In this document: piece by piece, positions 27,526 to 35,541 of the stretch
How the letters are laid out: the number at the start of each line of letters is the position of its first letter
Numbering within the stretch: the stretch's first letter is position 1
Source: Sterolibacterium sp964437515
GTDB lineage: Bacteria > Pseudomonadota > Gammaproteobacteria > Burkholderiales > Rhodocyclaceae
Assembly (NCBI GenBank): GCA_964437515.1
Contig: CAYTHB010000006.1
Span: 7,479 to 71,478, forward strand
Length of the DNA stretch: 64,000 bases
Direction of reading: 5' to 3'
Notes under the pieces: model-generated
What the model was told of the DNA's origin: nothing
The model's input: only the letters and a program-made list of their open reading frames with translations
Database searches by the model: none
Translations under genes and position numbers: made by a program

Positions 27526-27900
27526 ATGAAACTCCATCGAGAACTCAATATTGGCCGTAACATCGTCACGACCATCGGCGAACGCCACATCGACATCAAC
27601 GGTCAGCGTTACGAAAACAGCCTGCTCGTCTTGCCGCAGCAAATCCACGAGGGTTGGGTGCAAGGTGGTTTTGACGCGCTGAATCTCGCCGCTTTCCACC
27701 CTATCATCGAATTAAAAGCCGAAATTCTGCTGCTGGGCACAGGACTACGCCAACGCTTCCCCGCCCCTGACCTGCTGCGGGAATTGATGGCAGCTCACAT
27801 CGGGATTGAAGTCATGGACACCGGAGCCGCCTGCCGTACCTTCAACATTCTGGTCGCCGAAGGCCGCAACGTCGCTGCGGCATTACTGATAGAACCATGA
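27526..27900 (+). CDS. Mth938-like (DUF498/Xcc1710) domain protein
   Basis: A 124-residue protein of the Mth938/Xcc1710-like fold. Typical elements are 'YENSLLVLPQQI' near the middle, 'AEILLLGTGLRQRFP' and 'GIEVMDTGAACRTFNILVAEGRNVAAALL'. The start at 27526 gives the usual family length (about 120-130). The family's biochemical role is not established; the human relative is a mitochondrial assembly factor. The stop overlaps the ArnT start by 4 bases (ATGA), so it is co-translated with the arn operon, although in Betaproteobacteria this gene often simply neighbours alaA. Confidence 0.82.
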   Translation: MKLHRELNIGRNIVTTIGERHIDINGQRYENSLLVLPQQIHEGWVQGGFDALNLAAFHPIIELKAEILLLGTGLRQRFPAPDLLRELMAAHIGIEVMDTGAACRTFNILVAEGRNVAAALLIEP

Positions 27901-29564
27901 CAACACCTTCATCATCACCTTCATTGTCCACTGGCGCGTATTTCCTGCTCATCACCCTGCTGGCAACACTCTGGTTTGGCACACTGCATCAGCGCAAACT
28001 CATCAACCCCGATGAAGGCCGCTACGCTGAAATCCCGCGTGAAATGGTCGCCAGTGGCGACTGGCTCACTCCCCGCCTCAACGACATCAAATATTTCGAA
28101 AAACCCCCACTGCAATACTGGACGACGGCAGCCGCCTATACCGCCTTTGGGCAGCATGAATGGACAGCGCGCCTGTGGTCAGCCCTGTGCGGCTTTCTGG
28201 GTATCTTAGCCACTGCTTTCACCGTGCACCGCATCTGGGGTAAGGATGCGGCCTTGTATGCGGCCAGCGTGCTCTCCAGCAGCCTGCTATGGATAATGAT
28301 CGGCCACCTCAATACGCTGGACATGGGCGTCAGCTTCTTTCTTTCTGCCGCCATTTTCTGCTTCATCCTCGCACAACAGGATGCCAGCACCGCCTCGAAC
28401 ACCCGTCGCTGGATGTGGCTAGGCTGGCTCATGCTAGCACTCTCCATCCTCAGCAAAGGCTTGATCGGCATGGCACTGCCCGCCGCCACCCTGGTGGGCT
28501 ACAGCCTCTGGCAGCGCGATTTTTCCATCTGGCGCAAGTTACATCTGGTCTCAGGCCTACTCCTGCTCCTTGCCGTCACCGCACCGTGGTTCATCGCCGT
28601 CTCCCTTGCGAATCCGGAATTTGCGCATTTCTTTTTCATCCACGAACACTTTGAACGCTTTCTGACCAAAACACATGATCGTTATCAGCCCATGTGGTAT
28701 TTCATCCCCATCCTGCTGGCGGGGATACTGCCCTGGCTGTTCAGCCTATTGACGATGATTGGTGATGCACTGCGTAAAAATCCTGAACAACGCTTTCAGC
28801 CTCAACGCTTTTTATTGGTCTGGTGTGTGGTGGTTTTCTGCTTTTTCTCAGTCTCCAGCTCCAAACTACCTTCCTACATCCTGCCTCTGTTTCCGGCACT
28901 GGCTGCATTGATCGGTCTGCACCTTGCACGATTGTCCGCGCATCACCCACACCGGCTAATCTGGCATGCCGCACCGTTCATCATCCTCGGCCTCGCCGCA
29001 CTTTACTTTGCTCCTGAAGCCACACGTTTCAGTAGCGCACGGGTACCTCCCAGCTTGTATGCAGGTTATATCCCTTGGCTGCGAGCCGCAGCCATCTGTC
29101 TGATCGTAGGGGCATTACTGAGCGTTCTGTTTGCTCGTGTCCAGAAACCCCGCCCTGCCATTCTCAGCCTGACGATCGGTGGCTTGCTGATGTCATTGGC
29201 TATCTTGCTCGGCCACAACAGTCTCTCACCAGCGAACTCTGCCGCACACATTGCCGCAAAAATCCGCGATCAGGTCAAACCCGATGTGCCTTTTTTCAGC
29301 GTCAACGCCTACGACCAGAGCCTCCAGTTCTATCTGAAGCGTCCGACCACCATGGTGTTTTACAAAGATGAGCTGGGCTTTGGCATCGCACACGAACCTC
29401 AGAAGTTCATTGCCGACCAGCAAAGTTTCGAACATGCTTGGGCAAGCGCCCCTGAAGCCTGGGCCTTGCTCAATCCGGATACCTGGCAGATGTTCGAAAA
29501 AGCAGGCATCCCCATGCAAGTCGTTGCCCGAGACACGCGCCGCGTCATCGTCAAAAAACCCTGA
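27897..29564 (+). CDS. arnT: ArnT-like lipid A / undecaprenyl-phosphate sugar transferase (GT83)
   Basis: A 555-residue membrane glycosyltransferase with about 12 predicted helices. The first periplasmic loop has the family motif 'NPDEGRYAEIPREM' (acidic catalytic residues) and 'YFEKPPLQYW', as in ArnT. It would move 4-amino-4-deoxy-L-arabinose from undecaprenyl phosphate to lipid A phosphates, which lowers negative charge and gives polymyxin resistance. The C-terminal part after about 400 is a small periplasmic domain. Assignment to L-Ara4N rests on the downstream arn genes. Confidence 0.87.
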   Translation: MTTPSSSPSLSTGAYFLLITLLATLWFGTLHQRKLINPDEGRYAEIPREMVASGDWLTPRLNDIKYFEKPPLQYWTTAAAYTAFGQHEWTARLWSALCGFLGILATAFTVHRIWGKDAALYAASVLSSSLLWIMIGHLNTLDMGVSFFLSAAIFCFILAQQDASTASNTRRWMWLGWLMLALSILSKGLIGMALPAATLVGYSLWQRDFSIWRKLHLVSGLLLLLAVTAPWFIAVSLANPEFAHFFFIHEHFERFLTKTHDRYQPMWYFIPILLAGILPWLFSLLTMIGDALRKNPEQRFQPQRFLLVWCVVVFCFFSVSSSKLPSYILPLFPALAALIGLHLARLSAHHPHRLIWHAAPFIILGLAALYFAPEATRFSSARVPPSLYAGYIPWLRAAAICLIVGALLSVLFARVQKPRPAILSLTIGGLLMSLAILLGHNSLSPANSAAHIAAKIRDQVKPDVPFFSVNAYDQSLQFYLKRPTTMVFYKDELGFGIAHEPQKFIADQQSFEHAWASAPEAWALLNPDTWQMFEKAGIPMQVVARDTRRVIVKKP

Positions 29565-29567
29565 ACC

Positions 29568-29939
29568 ATGAATCCTGTTGCTTTCTCCCTCATCCTCACC
29601 GGCGTACTCCTCAACGCCTGCGCCCAACTGCTGCTCAAGGCGGGAACCAATGCCGTCGGCCATTTTGAATTCCACCTTGAAAACCTGCTGCCCATTGGCA
29701 TGAAACTGGCTTTTCAGCCCTACATCATGGGCGGTATGGCCTGCTATGCCGTCAGTCTGGTCGTCTGGATCATGGCGCTATCGCGTGTCCCCGTCTCCAT
29801 CGCCTATCCCATGCTCTCCATTGGCTACGTCATCAATGCCTTCGTCGCCTGGCAATGGTTTGGCGAACCGCTCTCCGCGCAGAAACTCCTAGGAATCGGC
29901 TTCATCGTCATCGGCGTGTATGTCGTGGCACGCACCTGA
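29568..29939 (+). CDS. SMR-family protein, ArnE/ArnF-like flippase subunit
   Basis: A 123-residue, four-helix small multidrug resistance-fold protein. Visible features are 'NACAQLLLKAG' in helix 1, 'SRVPVSIAYPMLSIGYV' in helix 3 and 'GIGFIVIGVYVV' at the end. In E. coli ArnE and ArnF together flip undecaprenyl-phosphate-L-Ara4N across the inner membrane. Only one such gene is present here, so it may act as a homodimer. It lies 3 bases after arnT and 17 before arnB. Confidence 0.78.
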   Translation: MNPVAFSLILTGVLLNACAQLLLKAGTNAVGHFEFHLENLLPIGMKLAFQPYIMGGMACYAVSLVVWIMALSRVPVSIAYPMLSIGYVINAFVAWQWFGEPLSAQKLLGIGFIVIGVYVVART

Positions 29940-29956
29940 AATCCAGGGAATCAACA

Positions 29957-31069
29957 ATGAACCCGACATTCCTGCCCTTTACCCGCCCCAGCGTGGATGA
30001 AGACACCATCGCTGATGTGGTCACCGTCCTGCGTTCGGGCTGGCTCACCAGCGGCCCCAAAGTCAAAGCCTTTGAGGAAGCCTTGTCGACGTATTGCGGT
30101 GGTCGTCCGGTGCGGGCTTTCAATTCAGGCACGGCTACGCTGGAAGTGGCATTGCGCCTCGCCGGCATCGGTGCGGGCGATGAGGTCATCACCACACCGC
30201 TGACCTGGGTCGCTACCGCCAACGTGATCCTTGCCGTCGGTGCAACGCCGGTTTTCGTTGATGTTGACCCGCTCACCCGCAATATCGACCTTGAGCGCAT
30301 CGAAGCCGCCATCACCGACAAGACCCGCGCCATTATTCCAGTCGACCTCGCGGGTTTGCCGGTCGATCGCGAACGCCTCTACGCCATTGCCCGCCAGCAT
30401 CAACTCCGCGTGATCGAGGATGCCGCGCAATCCTTTGGTGCTTCGTGGAATGGCACGCCGATCGGCGTGACGGGTGATTTCATTTCCTTCAGTTTTCACG
30501 CCAACAAAAACATCACCACCAGCGAAGGCGGTGCGTTGGTGCTGCCCGCAGATGCTGACCCCGCGCTGTGCGAACGCCTGCGCCTGCAAGGTGTGCAACG
30601 TTTCGCCGATGGCGGCATGGATGTCGATGTGCTCGGTGGCAAATCCAATCTGACCGACATTGCCGCCGTGATAGGTCTAGGACAACTCAAACACACCGAA
30701 GAATTCACCGAACGCCGCCGCGCACTGGCACGCCGCTATTTCGCAAACTTGGATCGCAGCTTGGGATGCGAGCTTCCTCGCGAAGACTTTACGAATTCCA
30801 ACTGGCACATGTTCCAGATTTTGCTGCCACAGGCTTGCCATCGCGCCGCCTTCATTGCCGCCATGAAGGAAAAAAATATCGGCATCGGCGTACATTACCC
30901 CGCGCTGCATTTATTTACGCTCTATCGCAAGCTAGGCTTTCAGCCCGGTGATTTCCCACATGCCGAGGATATCGGCGCACGCACCGTCACCCTGCCCTTA
31001 TTCCCGACCATGACAGACGCTGACGTAGACCGTGTTTGCACGGCCATCAGCCAAGTCATCCGGGCTTGA
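29957..31069 (+). CDS. arnB: UDP-Ara4O aminotransferase (DegT/DnrJ/EryC1/StrS)
   Basis: A 370-residue PLP aminotransferase. The start at 29957 has AGGGA upstream. The PLP lysine is Lys184 in 'FHANKN'; 'FNSGTATLEVAL' (about 55-66) binds the cofactor phosphate, and 'VIEDAAQSFGA' (152-162) holds the conserved Asp. It would convert UDP-4-keto-pentose to UDP-L-Ara4N using glutamate. The length is like ArnB (about 380). The operon context supports the specific assignment over other sugar aminotransferases. Confidence 0.9.
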   Translation: MNPTFLPFTRPSVDEDTIADVVTVLRSGWLTSGPKVKAFEEALSTYCGGRPVRAFNSGTATLEVALRLAGIGAGDEVITTPLTWVATANVILAVGATPVFVDVDPLTRNIDLERIEAAITDKTRAIIPVDLAGLPVDRERLYAIARQHQLRVIEDAAQSFGASWNGTPIGVTGDFISFSFHANKNITTSEGGALVLPADADPALCERLRLQGVQRFADGGMDVDVLGGKSNLTDIAAVIGLGQLKHTEEFTERRRALARRYFANLDRSLGCELPREDFTNSNWHMFQILLPQACHRAAFIAAMKEKNIGIGVHYPALHLFTLYRKLGFQPGDFPHAEDIGARTVTLPLFPTMTDADVDRVCTAISQVIRA

Positions 31070-31126
31070 GCTGTTAGAATTCCACGCCACCCCTGCTGCT
31101 TGCGCCACTATTCCACGCCACTTGCA

Positions 31127-32068
31127 ATGACTTCTCCCGAAATTTCCGTCGTCATTCCCGTTTATAACGAGGAGGACGGCCTTGCCGCGCTGTTCGACCG
31201 CCTCTATCCGGCACTGGATGCCCTGAATACCGCTTACGAAATTGTTTTCGTCAATGACGGCAGCCGTGACCGCTCAGCCGCCCTGCTGCGCGAACAATTC
31301 CAGCACCGCCCCGACGTGACGCGTGTGATTTTATTCGCCGCCAATTTTGGCCAACACATGGCCATCATGGCGGGTTTTGAGCACTGTCGTGGCCAGATCA
31401 TCATCACCCTGGATGCTGACTTGCAAAACCCACCCGAAGACATCGCTGCGCTGGTCGCCAAAATGCGCGAAGGCCACGACTATGTCGGCAGTATTCGTCG
31501 GCAGCGTCAGGACACCATTTTCCGCCGCTACGCATCGCGGGCGATGAACCGGCTGCGCGAGCGCATCACCCGCATCAAGATGACCGACCAGGGCTGCATG
31601 ATGCGCGCCTATTCGCGCTCCATCGTTGATGCCATCAATAGCTGCAAGGAAGTCAGCACCTTCATTCCGGCTTTGGCTTACACCTTTGCCCAGCGTCCCA
31701 CAGAAATCGTCATCGGCCACGAAGAACGCCATGCTGGTGAATCCAAGTATTCGCTTTACAGTCTAATCCGCCTCAATTTCGATCTGATGACGGGCTTCTC
31801 GCTGGTACCGCTGCAATGGTTCTCCGTACTAGGCATGGGTATATCCGTGCTTTCCGCCGTCTTTGTCATCTTCCTCATGATCCGCCGCATGGTGCATGGT
31901 CCCGAAGCAGAAGGCCTGTTCACCCTGTTCGGTATTGCCTTCTTCCTGATTGGCCTCACCCTCTTCGGGGTGGGACTGCTGGGTGAATACATCGGCCGCA
32001 TCTATCAGCAAGTACGCCATCGGCCGCGCTATCTGGTCGAAGCCTTGCTCGAACAGAAGGAAGTCTGA
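31127..32068 (+). CDS. arnC: Undecaprenyl-phosphate Ara4FN transferase
   Basis: A 313-residue GT2 enzyme: 'ISVVIPVYNEEDG' at the N-terminus, the DxD-type 'LDADLQNPPEDI' near residue 100, and two C-terminal membrane helices (about 228-300). It attaches formylated L-Ara4N to undecaprenyl phosphate on the cytoplasmic face. The start at 31127 is the first good ATG. The preceding 57-base gap contains a 12-bp direct repeat (ATTCCACGCCAC at 31079-31090 and 31110-31121). A role as a general dolichol-phosphate-type transferase is less likely given the neighbours. Confidence 0.88.
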   Translation: MTSPEISVVIPVYNEEDGLAALFDRLYPALDALNTAYEIVFVNDGSRDRSAALLREQFQHRPDVTRVILFAANFGQHMAIMAGFEHCRGQIIITLDADLQNPPEDIAALVAKMREGHDYVGSIRRQRQDTIFRRYASRAMNRLRERITRIKMTDQGCMMRAYSRSIVDAINSCKEVSTFIPALAYTFAQRPTEIVIGHEERHAGESKYSLYSLIRLNFDLMTGFSLVPLQWFSVLGMGISVLSAVFVIFLMIRRMVHGPEAEGLFTLFGIAFFLIGLTLFGVGLLGEYIGRIYQQVRHRPRYLVEALLEQKEV

Positions 32069-32074
32069 GACTTC

Positions 32075-33007
32075 ATGGCGCGCGCGGTGGTCTTTGCTTA
32101 TCACAACGTCGGTGTACGTTGTCTGTCGGTATTGCTGGCACACGGCATCGATGTTGCCCTGGTCGTTACGCACCAAGACAATCCCAAGGAAACCATCTGG
32201 TTTGAGAGCGTGGCGCAACTCGCCACCTTGCACGGGATTCCTGTCATCACACCCGATGATCCCAATACGCCAGACATCGTCGCGCAAATCACCGCCTTGC
32301 AACCCGACTTCATTTTTTCCTTCTATTACCGGCAAATGCTTCAGCCCACGCTATTGGCAATCCCGACGCAAGGAGCCTGGAATATGCACGGTTCGCTTCT
32401 GCCACAGTATCGCGGTCGCGTTCCGGTAAATTGGGCGGTCTTGCATGGCGAACGCCAGACCGGTGCCACCCTGCACCGGATGCTGGAAAAGCCCGATGCC
32501 GGTGGCATCCTCGCGCAACAAGCCGTCCCCATTCTGCCCGACGATACGGCGCATGAAGTGTTCCAGAAAGTCACCGTTGCCGCGGAAATGGCGCTCGACA
32601 ACGTACTCCCGCGCCTGCTTGCCGGAACGGCGGTGGAGCAGCCGCAAAATCTCGCCGTGGGCAGTTACTACGGCGGGCGCAAACCTGAAGATGGACGCAT
32701 CCATTGGCAGCAGCCTGCTGCCGCCATACACAACCTGATACGCGCGGTCGCCCCGCCTTATCCGGGGGCTTTTTGTACCACGTCCCTCGGTGAATTGCGC
32801 ATACTCAAAAGCCTGCTCATCCCGGCTCAGGCCTCCATGACTTTTCAGGCACCCACACTTTACGAGGATAATGGCGTGCTTTACGCGCAGTGCGGCAATG
32901 GCGATGGCCATGCCTTGCGTTTATTACAGGTCGAACTTGATGGCCACCCGCTCACCGTGCCGCGTTTCATTGATCTTTGCAGCAGCGGCAGACTCGCTTT
33001 GACCTGA
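32075..33007 (+). CDS. UDP-L-Ara4N formyltransferase (stand-alone ArnA N-domain)
   Basis: A 310-residue protein matching the N-terminal half of ArnA. 'NMHGSLLPQYRGRVPVNWA' (about residues 105-123) carries the Asn-His formyl-transfer pair, 'TGATLHRMLEKPDAGGI' holds the third catalytic Asp, and the C-terminal subdomain has 'RAVAPPYPGAFC'. It formylates UDP-L-Ara4N using 10-formyltetrahydrofolate. In enterobacteria this domain is fused to the dehydrogenase; here the next gene encodes that half separately, 40 bases downstream. Confidence 0.88.
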   Translation: MARAVVFAYHNVGVRCLSVLLAHGIDVALVVTHQDNPKETIWFESVAQLATLHGIPVITPDDPNTPDIVAQITALQPDFIFSFYYRQMLQPTLLAIPTQGAWNMHGSLLPQYRGRVPVNWAVLHGERQTGATLHRMLEKPDAGGILAQQAVPILPDDTAHEVFQKVTVAAEMALDNVLPRLLAGTAVEQPQNLAVGSYYGGRKPEDGRIHWQQPAAAIHNLIRAVAPPYPGAFCTTSLGELRILKSLLIPAQASMTFQAPTLYEDNGVLYAQCGNGDGHALRLLQVELDGHPLTVPRFIDLCSSGRLALT

Positions 33008-33047
33008 CTTTATCTCTGATTTTCAAATCCAGAATCTGACTTTCATC

Positions 33048-34091
33048 ATGAAAAAAATCCTTATCCTCGGCGTCAATGGTTTCATTGGCCATCACCTCAC
33101 CCAACGCATCATCGAGACGACCGATTGGGAAATTTATGGCATGGACATGATGTCGGATCGTCTGGGTGATCTGGTCAAGCACCCGCGCTTTCATTTCTTT
33201 GAAGGCGACATCAACATCAACAAAGAGTGGATCGAATATCACGTCAAAAAATGCGACACCGTGCTGCCCCTGGTCGCCATTGCCACGCCGGCAACCTATG
33301 TCAAAGAGCCTTTGCGTGTCTTTGAACTGGATTTCGAAGCCAATTTGCCTATCATCCGTCATGCAGTGAAATACAAAAAGCGCGTGATTTTCCCGTCGAC
33401 CTCCGAAGTCTATGGCATGTGTGCCGATGACGAATTCGACCCGGAGAACTCCAACCTCACCTACGGCCCAATCAACAAACCCCGCTGGATCTACGCCTGC
33501 GCCAAGCAGCTGATGGATCGCGTGATTGCCGCTTACGGCCAACAGGAAGGACTGGACTACACCCTATTCCGCCCGTTCAACTGGATCGGTGCGGGGCTGG
33601 ATTCCATCCACACGCCCAAGGAAGGTAGCTCGCGCGTCATTACCCAGTTCCTCGGCCACATCGTGCGCGGCGAGCCGATCAAGCTGGTCGATGGCGGTGC
33701 GCAGAAACGCGCCTTTACCTACGTCGATGACGGCATATCTGCGCTGATGGCGATCATCGCCAACAAGGATGGCATCGCCAGCGGCAAGATTTACAACATC
33801 GGCAACCCGAGCAACAACTACTCGGTGCGCGAACTCGCACACATGCTGCTCGATATGGCAAAGCAATATCCTGAATATCGTGACAGTGCCGAAAAAGTCA
33901 CGCTGATTGAAACCACCTCAGGCGAGTACTACGGTACGGGTTATCAAGACGTGCAGAACCGCGTGCCGAAAATCGAAAACACCATGCGCGAATTAGCTTG
34001 GGCACCCAAAACCAACATGCAGGACGCATTGAAGGGCATCCTCGAAGCCTATCGCGGCGACGTGGCTGCCGCGCGTAGTCTGGTCGATTAA
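33048..34091 (+). CDS. UDP-glucuronate oxidative decarboxylase (stand-alone ArnA C-domain)
   Basis: A 347-residue extended SDR matching the C-terminal half of ArnA. It has the Rossmann motif 'GVNGFIGHHL' (residues 8-17), 'FPSTSEVYGMC' (about 120-130) and a 'YACAKQLMDR' Tyr-x-x-x-Lys pair (about 150-159). It oxidises and decarboxylates UDP-glucuronate to UDP-4-keto-arabinose, the substrate of ArnB. The sequence starts directly with the Rossmann strand, so this is a true separate protein and not a frameshifted fusion: a ribosome-site gap of 40 bases separates it from the formyltransferase gene. Confidence 0.9.
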   Translation: MKKILILGVNGFIGHHLTQRIIETTDWEIYGMDMMSDRLGDLVKHPRFHFFEGDININKEWIEYHVKKCDTVLPLVAIATPATYVKEPLRVFELDFEANLPIIRHAVKYKKRVIFPSTSEVYGMCADDEFDPENSNLTYGPINKPRWIYACAKQLMDRVIAAYGQQEGLDYTLFRPFNWIGAGLDSIHTPKEGSSRVITQFLGHIVRGEPIKLVDGGAQKRAFTYVDDGISALMAIIANKDGIASGKIYNIGNPSNNYSVRELAHMLLDMAKQYPEYRDSAEKVTLIETTSGEYYGTGYQDVQNRVPKIENTMRELAWAPKTNMQDALKGILEAYRGDVAAARSLVD

Positions 34092-34103
34092 AAAACCCGA
34101 ACG

Positions 34104-35033
34104 ATGAAGCTCGCCCTGAAAATCGACGTCGACACCTGGCGCGGGACGCTGCAAGGCGTGCCACGTCTCGTTGAAACCTTGCGCCGTTTTGAGGCCAACG
34201 CCACCTTCCTGTTTTCACTCGGCCCCGATCACACCGGCCGCGCCCTCAAGCGTGCCTTCCGCCCCGGTTTCATGAAGAAGGTGCAGCGCACCTCCGTCGT
34301 ATCGCACTATGGGGTGAAAACGCTCCTTTACGGCACGCTTCTGCCCGGCCCGGATATCGGTCGCAACGGCACAGAAATCCTGCGCGGCGTACATAACGCG
34401 GGCTATGAAACGGGCATCCATTGCTGGGATCACGTCAAATGGCAGGATGGCATCGAACAGGCCGATATCGCCTGGACAATCGATGAAATGAAACGAGCAA
34501 CCAGCCGATACGAAGAAATCTTCGGAACACCCGCCAAGACTCACGGTGCCGCAGGCTGGCAGATGAATGGGCAAGCTTTGCGCCTGACGCAGCAACTGGG
34601 TTTCAACTATGCCTCTGACACACGGGGAACCCATCCTTTCATGCCCGTCTGGCGCGGCGAAGCGATTCATTGCCCCCAACTCCCCACGACACTCCCCACC
34701 CTCGACGAACTGATCGGTACCGATTCTCTCAACGACAACAACGTCCACGAACGTCTGCTCGAACTGACGCAGCAAAAGCCAGCCACAGGCCATGTATTCA
34801 CACTCCATGCCGAGTTGGAAGGCATGAAACTGTTGCCCATTTTTGAACGCCTGCTCAGCGGCTGGAATGAACAGGGCTATACATTGTGTTCGACTCAGGA
34901 TATCTTTCACTCACTCGATCTTGCCAAGCTGCCACGCCATGAAATCGTGCGTGGTGAATGGCCGGGACGTTCCGGAACATTGATGTTGCAAGGCCGCGAA
35001 TTTCTAGATACATGGAAACTTGCAGCGGCTTGA
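34104..35033 (+). CDS. arnD: Ara4FN-phosphoundecaprenol deformylase
   Basis: A 309-residue NodB-type polysaccharide deacetylase relative. The metal-site start 'KIDVDTWRGT' (residues 6-15) and 'GIHCWDHVKWQD' (about 107-118) match ArnD, as do 'HGAAGWQMNGQ' and 'FTLHAELEGM'. It removes the formyl group from undecaprenyl-linked sugar before flipping. It is the last arn gene here, with a 12-base gap after the decarboxylase. The length equals known ArnD (about 300). Confidence 0.92.
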   Translation: MKLALKIDVDTWRGTLQGVPRLVETLRRFEANATFLFSLGPDHTGRALKRAFRPGFMKKVQRTSVVSHYGVKTLLYGTLLPGPDIGRNGTEILRGVHNAGYETGIHCWDHVKWQDGIEQADIAWTIDEMKRATSRYEEIFGTPAKTHGAAGWQMNGQALRLTQQLGFNYASDTRGTHPFMPVWRGEAIHCPQLPTTLPTLDELIGTDSLNDNNVHERLLELTQQKPATGHVFTLHAELEGMKLLPIFERLLSGWNEQGYTLCSTQDIFHSLDLAKLPRHEIVRGEWPGRSGTLMLQGREFLDTWKLAAA

Positions 35034-35043
35034 AAGGAAGACG

Positions 35044-35508
35044 ATGACCGCACAGGCTATTGCCGATTTCACACTCCCCGCGACGGGCAAGCTCGATTTC
35101 AATCTTCACGCCCAACGGGGGCATCCTCTGGTCATCTATTTCTACCCTAAAGACAATACCCCCGGTTGCACCACTGAAACCACCCAGTTTCGTGATCTTC
35201 ACGCGGATTTCGCCCAACAGGATTGCGCGATTTATGGGCTTTCACGCGATAGCCTCAAATCTCATGAAAACTTCAAGGCCAAGCTGGGATTGCCTTTTGA
35301 GCTGATTTCCGACCCAGATGAAATCGCTTGCACGCTATTCGGTGTCATCAAACAAAAGAAACTTTACGGCAAAGACGTGCGCGGCATCGAACGCAGCACC
35401 TTCCTGTTCGATGCAAAGGGACAACTCCAGCACGAATGGCGCGGTGTAAAAGCCGACGGTCATGCCGCCGATGTGTTAAAAACACTCACAGCGATGCTCA
35501 ATCGCTAG
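35044..35508 (+). CDS. bcp: Bcp/PrxQ-type thiol peroxidase
   Basis: A 154-residue peroxiredoxin. The start at 35044 has AGGAAG upstream and lies 10 bases after arnD. The peroxidatic cysteine is Cys42 in 'NTPGCTTET'. The usual resolving cysteine five residues on is replaced by Thr47; other cysteines are Cys61 and Cys96. It would reduce hydrogen and organic peroxides, probably with thioredoxin. Neighbouring phoH downstream is a frequent Betaproteobacterial pairing. Confidence 0.88.
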   Translation: MTAQAIADFTLPATGKLDFNLHAQRGHPLVIYFYPKDNTPGCTTETTQFRDLHADFAQQDCAIYGLSRDSLKSHENFKAKLGLPFELISDPDEIACTLFGVIKQKKLYGKDVRGIERSTFLFDAKGQLQHEWRGVKADGHAADVLKTLTAMLNR

Positions 35509-35541
35509 GCAGCACGTTTCCACACCAGCGAGGGAATGACG

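Noticed and set aside
31079..31121. 12-bp direct repeat before arnC as an insertion scar
   Set aside because: The 19 bases between the two copies hold nothing like a mobile element, and the arnB-arnC order is normal.
32075..34091. A frameshifted arnA pseudogene
   Set aside because: Both halves have complete domains with their own starts and a 40-base gap, so this is a natural split and not a broken fusion.
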